Part shown: positions 59,940 through 64,000 of the stretch, piece after piece
Layout of the letters: the number at the start of each line of letters is the position of its first letter
How positions within the stretch are numbered: the first letter of the stretch is position 1
Source: Nakamurella silvestris
GTDB lineage: Bacteria; Actinomycetota; Actinomycetes; Mycobacteriales; Nakamurellaceae
NCBI GenBank assembly: GCA_003576535.1
Contig: QXCQ01000007.1
Coordinates: 202 to 64,201 of the forward strand
Direction of reading: 5' to 3'
DNA length: 64,000 nt
The notes under the pieces: generated by a model
Told to the model about the DNA's origin: nothing
The model's input: only the letters and a program-made list of their open reading frames with translations
Database searches by the model: none
Made by a program: the position numbers and the translations under genes

Positions 59940-60941
59940 ATGGGATCCCCGACCCTGGCGGCCGTTCCGGCGGTCCGCACCGTGCTGGGCGACGTGGCCG
60001 TCGCCGGGTTCGGCACCGTCAACTACCACGAACACCTCTTCCAGGTGAGTCCGCTGCTGCCCGGTGACGAGCTCGACGACGAACGGGCGAGCCGCACCGA
60101 GGCGGAGTCCCTGCGCGACTCGGGTTTCGCCGCCATGGTCGAGGCGACTCCCACCGGGGTCGGCCGTCGGCCGGAGGCGGTCGCCAGGATCGCAGCGGCC
60201 ACGGGCTTGAACATCGTCGCCACCAGCGGGGCGCACCGGCAGGCCCACTACCCGCAGGGACACTGGCTCACCGAACTCGACGCCGGGGCCCTGGCATCGC
60301 GGTTCGTCGCCGAAGTCACCGACGGACTGCCGTTGCACGACGCGCTGCGGAACCAGGTTCCCGCCCACGGACCTGCCGGTGCCACGGTGCGCGCAGGTCT
60401 GTTGAAGGCCGGGATCGACTACTGGCGGATCAGCGACTTCGAACGTCGGGTGCTGGCGGCCGTGGCGCAGGCCCACCTGGTGACCGGTGCGCCGATCATG
60501 GTCCACCTGGAACACGGCAGCGCGGCCTTCGAGGTGCTGGCCCTGCTGGCCGCCGACGGCGTACCGGCCGATGCGGTGGCCCTGGCGCACATCGACCGCA
60601 ATCCTGATCCGGGGCTGCACGCCGAACTCGCCGCCGTCGGCGCCTATCTCGGGTACGACGGAGTCGCCCGTTCCAAATCCTGGCCGGACTCCGTGCTGCT
60701 GGACTGCCTGCTCCGGACCGCCGAGCTCGGTGGCCAGGAGCGGATCCTGCTCGGCGGAGATGTGGCCCGCCGCAGTCGCTATCGCGGATACGGCGGGATG
60801 CCGGGGCTGCAGTACCTGGGTGAACGATTTGTGCCTCGGCTCGCCGCCACGGCCCCGCCAGGGCTGCTGGAACGGGTTCTGATCGGTAATCCGGCCGGCT
60901 GGCTCGGCCGGTTCGAGAGCGTTGCATCGGCACCGATATGA
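59940..60941 (+). CDS. Phosphotriesterase-family metal hydrolase (probable lactonase)
   Basis: A 333-residue TIM-barrel hydrolase. The two-metal site is visible: H30 and H32 (NYHEHL), bridging K156 (VRAGLLKAG), H189 (VHLEHG), H217 (AHIDRN) and D274 (LGGDVARR). Bacterial relatives in sugar operons hydrolyse sugar or phospho-sugar lactones, which fits the neighbouring dehydrogenases. The ATG is two bases after the previous stop; its stop overlaps the next start (ATGA). Confidence 0.9.
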   Translation: MGSPTLAAVPAVRTVLGDVAVAGFGTVNYHEHLFQVSPLLPGDELDDERASRTEAESLRDSGFAAMVEATPTGVGRRPEAVARIAAATGLNIVATSGAHRQAHYPQGHWLTELDAGALASRFVAEVTDGLPLHDALRNQVPAHGPAGATVRAGLLKAGIDYWRISDFERRVLAAVAQAHLVTGAPIMVHLEHGSAAFEVLALLAADGVPADAVALAHIDRNPDPGLHAELAAVGAYLGYDGVARSKSWPDSVLLDCLLRTAELGGQERILLGGDVARRSRYRGYGGMPGLQYLGERFVPRLAATAPPGLLERVLIGNPAGWLGRFESVASAPI

Positions 60942-61876
60942 CGCGCCTGACGGCGCAGCGACCGGCCGTGGTGGAAACTGTCACCATGGCAACGACTTCC
61001 AGCAGCAATCTCCTGCACCAGATCTCGAGCCGGTTGCCGTACATGGCTCCGGCCATCCGGCAGATCGCCGAACTGGTGCTCAAGGACCCCGAGGCGGCCC
61101 AGGCCATGAGCATCACCGCCCTCGCCGCCGCCGCCGGGGTCGCCGACTCCACGGTCTCCCGGTTCGTCCGCGAGCTGGGGCTGGACGGGTACCCGTCGTT
61201 GCGACTGGGAATCGCCCAGGCCACCTTCGTCAACCGGTCGGGCAGCGGTGCCACCGAGAGCCACTTCGTCTACGAGGGCATCTCCCGGGACGACGAGACC
61301 GAGACCATCATCGGCAAGGTGGTGCGCAGCAGCCAGGAGGCCCTGAACCAGACCGCGGTCCGGGTCAGTCCCGAGGTGATGGCCGCAGCGGTCGACCTGA
61401 TCGACCGGGCGGATTCGATCATCTTCTTCGCCATGGGACTGTCGAGCATCGCGGCGGAGTCCGGTGCCGTGCGGTTCACCCGGGCCGGCAAGAAGTGCCT
61501 GTTGTTCCGGGACCAGAGCATGCAGGTGATGTCCGCGACGATTCTCACCGAGCGGGACGTGGTGATCGCACTGAGCGATTCGGGCCAGACCACTGCGATC
61601 GTCAACGCCACCACCATCGCCCGACAGCGCGGGGCCGGGACCATCGGCATCACGTCGGCCGAGGGTTCCCCCCTGGTGGACGCCGCGCAGGTCAGCCTGT
61701 TCACCGCCAACATTCCCGGCGGTGGCCTCTACGGCGAGTCCGTCACCTCGAAGTGGGGTCAGCTGCTCATCGTCGACACCCTGTACGCCGCATTCGCCTC
61801 CCGGCATTTCGACGAGACCCTGTCCCACCTGGAGCAGACCTACACCGCTGCCATCGTGCAGTCCCGGAGCGGATGA
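60938..61876 (+). CDS. RpiR-family transcriptional regulator (HTH + SIS)
   Basis: A 312-residue regulator with an N-terminal HTH (about 20-95; ITALAAAAGVADSTVSRFVRELGLDGYPSLRLGIA) and a C-terminal SIS domain (about 140-290) that binds a phosphosugar (SDSGQTTAIVNA). ATG 60938 overlaps the preceding stop; a second ATG at 60986 would remove 16 residues. As an internal gene it could give feedback control by a phosphorylated intermediate. Confidence 0.92.
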   Translation: MTRLTAQRPAVVETVTMATTSSSNLLHQISSRLPYMAPAIRQIAELVLKDPEAAQAMSITALAAAAGVADSTVSRFVRELGLDGYPSLRLGIAQATFVNRSGSGATESHFVYEGISRDDETETIIGKVVRSSQEALNQTAVRVSPEVMAAAVDLIDRADSIIFFAMGLSSIAAESGAVRFTRAGKKCLLFRDQSMQVMSATILTERDVVIALSDSGQTTAIVNATTIARQRGAGTIGITSAEGSPLVDAAQVSLFTANIPGGGLYGESVTSKWGQLLIVDTLYAAFASRHFDETLSHLEQTYTAAIVQSRSG

Positions 61877-62526
61877 TGTTACTGCCCGGCCAGTTCCGGG
61901 CGGTCGTCTTCGACTGTGACGGTGTACTGGCCGATTCCGAGCCCCTTGCCGTCTCCACCTGGACCGGGGTCCTCGCCCCGTACGGGTACCGTCCGCAGCC
62001 GGCCGACGTCACCGCCTCCCTCGGACGAACCTTTCCCGATGTGCGCGACCTGTACGCGGCGCACGCCCCCACACTCCCTTCGGCCGCTGAGCTGGCCGCC
62101 GTGTTCGATGAGTCCTTCCTCCGGCTGCTGGGCACCGAGCTCACCCCCTGGCCGGATGCGGTCGGACTGGCCCGCCGCTGGCACGGGGCCGGTGTCCGGC
62201 TGGCCGTGGCCAGCTCGAGCCCGCGCCGTCGTCTGGACGAGACCCTGCGGTTGCTCGGTATCGCCGGGCTGTTCGCCTCGATCACCGCCGGAGACGAGGT
62301 CGAACATCCCAAACCGGCCCCCGATCCCTACCTGGCCGCAGCTGCGGGGTTGGGGGTTTTGCCGGAGCACTGCCTGGCCATCGAGGACAGCCAGGCCGGG
62401 GTGGCCTCGGCCCTCGCCGCCGGCATGACGGCGGTCGGGGTCCGACGCGACCCGGACGCCGATCTGTCCGCGGCCCATCTGGTGCTGCCGGACCTTTCCG
62501 AGCTGGACGTACGGTTCCACCGGTAG
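61873..62526 (+). CDS. HAD-family phosphatase / beta-phosphoglucomutase-like protein
   Basis: A 217-residue HAD hydrolase with cap type C1. The nucleophile motif is FDCDGVLADSEPLA (about 14-27), with Ser in VASSSPR, Lys in HPKPAPDPY and acidic IEDSQAG. It may be a sugar-phosphate phosphatase or a mutase; the DxDGV pattern fits both. It overlaps the regulator's stop (ATGATG) and ends the operon. Confidence 0.88.
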   Translation: MMLLPGQFRAVVFDCDGVLADSEPLAVSTWTGVLAPYGYRPQPADVTASLGRTFPDVRDLYAAHAPTLPSAAELAAVFDESFLRLLGTELTPWPDAVGLARRWHGAGVRLAVASSSPRRRLDETLRLLGIAGLFASITAGDEVEHPKPAPDPYLAAAAGLGVLPEHCLAIEDSQAGVASALAAGMTAVGVRRDPDADLSAAHLVLPDLSELDVRFHR

Positions 62527-62532
62527 TTCCTT

Positions 62533-62604
62533 CGTTCCCGCGCACCGTTTCGGGATCGGCGCACCTTGCAGGGTGCGCGGATCCCGAATCGGTGCGCGGG
62601 AACG
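62533..62604. repeat. Nested palindromic repeat element (same family), most complete copy
   Basis: Outer arms of 24 bases (62533-62556 and 62581-62604) differ by one base and start CGTTCCCGCGCACCG. They enclose an inner hairpin (GCGCACC at 62559-62565 with 62572-62578; loop TTGCAG). It begins seven bases after the HAD stop and ends six bases from the metH stop, so it fills the convergent gap exactly. Confidence 0.9.
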
Positions 62605-62609
62605 TGGAG

Positions 62610-64000
62610 CTACTTGGCGGCGAAGTACTTCGCCTCGGGGTGGTGGGCCACCAGAGCCGATGTGGACTGCTCCGGGTGCAGCTGGAACTCCTCGGACAGC
62701 TCGACCCCGATCCGGCCGGGCTCCAGCAAGGTGACCAATTTGGTCTGCTCGGAGATGTCCGGGCAGGCCGGGTACCCGAAGGAGTACCGGGCCCCCCGGT
62801 AGTCCAGGTCGAAGAACTTCTCGATCTGCTCCGGATCCCCGTCGGCCGCGGTGGTGCCGTCGGGGAAGGTCAACTCCGACCGGATGCGCTGGTGCCAGTA
62901 CTCCGCCAGGGCCTCCGTGAGCTGAACCGAGAGACCGTGCACCTCCAGGTACTCCCGGTAGGAGTTCGCCTCGAACAGGGTGTTGGCGAACTCGCTGATC
63001 CGGTTCCCCATGGTCACCACCGTGAAGGCGATGACGTCCACCTCACCGGAGCTGCGCCGCCGGTAGAAGTCCGACAGGCACAGGTGACGGTCCCGCTGCT
63101 GCCGCGGGAAGGTGAAGCGGCACAGCTCTTCCGCGTCCACCCTCGGCTCGGCCAGGATGATCACCGAGTCTCCCTCGGAGACGCACGGGAAGTACCCGTA
63201 GACCACGGCGGCCTCGAGAACCTTCTCCGTGTGCAGTTTCTCGAGCCAGTACCGCAACCGCGGCCGGCCCTCGGTCTCGACCAGGTCCTCGTAGCTCGGT
63301 CCGGCCGAACCCTTCGACCCGCGCAGCCCCCATTGGCCCATGAACGTCGCCCGTTCGTCGAGCATCGACGAGTAGTCGGCCAACGGGATGCCCTTGATCA
63401 CCCGGGAGCCCCAGAACGGCGGCGTGGGAACGGGGTTGTCCGCCGCCACGTCCGAACGCTCGGGGATCGGGCCCGCCACCAGCTCGGCCGCGGCCCTGCG
63501 TTGTTCGGCGATCCGCTTGGACCGCTCGTGCCGGGCCCGACGCTCGGCCGTCTTCTGCAGTTCGGCCGCATCCTCCACCGGGGCCAGGCCGCGTTTGCGG
63601 GCCATCACCCCGTCCATCAGGCGCAGGCCCTCGAACGCGTCCCGCGCGTACCGGACGTCACCGGCGAACACCGCCGAGAGGTCGTTCTCCACATAGGATC
63701 TGGTGAGGGCGGCACCACCCAGCAGTACCGGGAACTTCTGGGCGATCCCGCGGGAGTTCATCTCCTCCAGGTTCTCCCGCATGATGACGGTCGACTTCAC
63801 CAGCAGACCGGACATCCCGATCGCGTCGGCGTTGTTATCCTCGGCCGCTGTCAGGATGGTCGAGATCGGTTGTTTGATACCGATGTTCACCACGGAGTAC
63901 CCGTTGTTGGACAGGATGATGTCGACCAGGTTCTTGCCGATGTCGTGGACATCCCCCTTGACGGTGGCCAGCACGATCGTGCCCTTGCCGCCGGCGTCGG
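62610..64000 (-). CDS. metH: Cobalamin-dependent methionine synthase, C-terminal part (cut by the window edge)
   Basis: The window shows the last 463 residues or so of MetH. The B12-binding domain has the DxHxxG motif (GDVHDIGKNLVD) near its start, followed by GLLVKSTVIMRENLEEM and VLLGGAALTR. The C-terminal activation domain binds AdoMet, with the RYSFGYPACPD motif. The full enzyme methylates homocysteine using methyl-THF and cobalamin; the catalytic N-terminal domains lie beyond the edge. It is not a pseudogene on present evidence. Confidence 0.96.
   Translation of the reverse strand, partial: DAGGKGTIVLATVKGDVHDIGKNLVDIILSNNGYSVVNIGIKQPISTILTAAEDNNADAIGMSGLLVKSTVIMRENLEEMNSRGIAQKFPVLLGGAALTRSYVENDLSAVFAGDVRYARDAFEGLRLMDGVMARKRGLAPVEDAAELQKTAERRARHERSKRIAEQRRAAAELVAGPIPERSDVAADNPVPTPPFWGSRVIKGIPLADYSSMLDERATFMGQWGLRGSKGSAGPSYEDLVETEGRPRLRYWLEKLHTEKVLEAAVVYGYFPCVSEGDSVIILAEPRVDAEELCRFTFPRQQRDRHLCLSDFYRRRSSGEVDVIAFTVVTMGNRISEFANTLFEANSYREYLEVHGLSVQLTEALAEYWHQRIRSELTFPDGTTAADGDPEQIEKFFDLDYRGARYSFGYPACPDISEQTKLVTLLEPGRIGVELSEEFQLHPEQSTSALVAHHPEAKYFAAK

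Noticed and set aside
62610-64000. Truncated metH pseudogene
   Set aside because: The frame stays open to the window edge, and the loss of the N-terminal domains is due only to the cut of the window.

Overview
The window is high-GC DNA from an actinobacterium. The evidence is the whiA-yvcK-rapZ-uvrC block, the gap-pgk-tpiA-secG block, pgsA-cinA-clgR, a DUF5709 protein, treY/treZ/glgX, frequent GTG starts and start/stop overlaps. A member of Propionibacteriales or a related order seems likely, but nothing here fixes the genus. I saw no rRNA, tRNA, CRISPR, prophage or insertion-sequence gene. All long genes read as intact; the methionine synthase at the right edge is cut by the window.

Layout. 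1-703 holds a cluster of tandem and inverted repeats and then the upstream region of a very large secreted protein. 704-12364 is a cell-surface region: a 2366-residue wall-anchored purple-acid-phosphatase-like protein, a VOC protein, a small secreted peptide with an AGYTK repeat, two small cytoplasmic proteins, and an RCC1-repeat protein with the same S-layer-homology-type C-terminus. 12546-22430 carries a HEAT-repeat giant, a SulP permease, and a two-component system next to an ABC-2 exporter, then small actinobacterial proteins. 22490-28981 holds a DUF2127 membrane protein, thyA-folA-ACT, then clgR, cinA, pgsA, rimO and a short ArgA-type acetyltransferase. 29065-38133 is the glycolysis/division/repair block on the minus strand. 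38293-44601 is a glgX-treY-treZ operon that converts glycogen to trehalose.

45412-62526 is the accessory region of most interest. It is a 17-gene carbohydrate catabolic island of three transcription units: an ABC-transporter operon, a minus-strand enzyme operon (KDPG-type aldolase, SDR, two medium-chain dehydrogenases, GlpK-like kinase, AroE-like dehydrogenase), and a divergent plus-strand operon (cupin-type phosphoglucose isomerase, 2-hydroxyacid dehydrogenase, phosphotriesterase-like lactonase, RpiR regulator, HAD phosphatase) that faces a GntR regulator. No single known pathway accounts for this combination, so it may encode an undescribed route for a rare sugar, polyol or sugar acid.

A second unusual feature is a family of nested palindromic repeats with the core GTTCCCGCGCACCG. 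Four copies sit immediately after stop codons, three of them exactly filling the gap between convergent genes. One copy has a second variant inserted within it, one looks like an internal-deletion derivative, and two flank an orphan secreted-protein gene.
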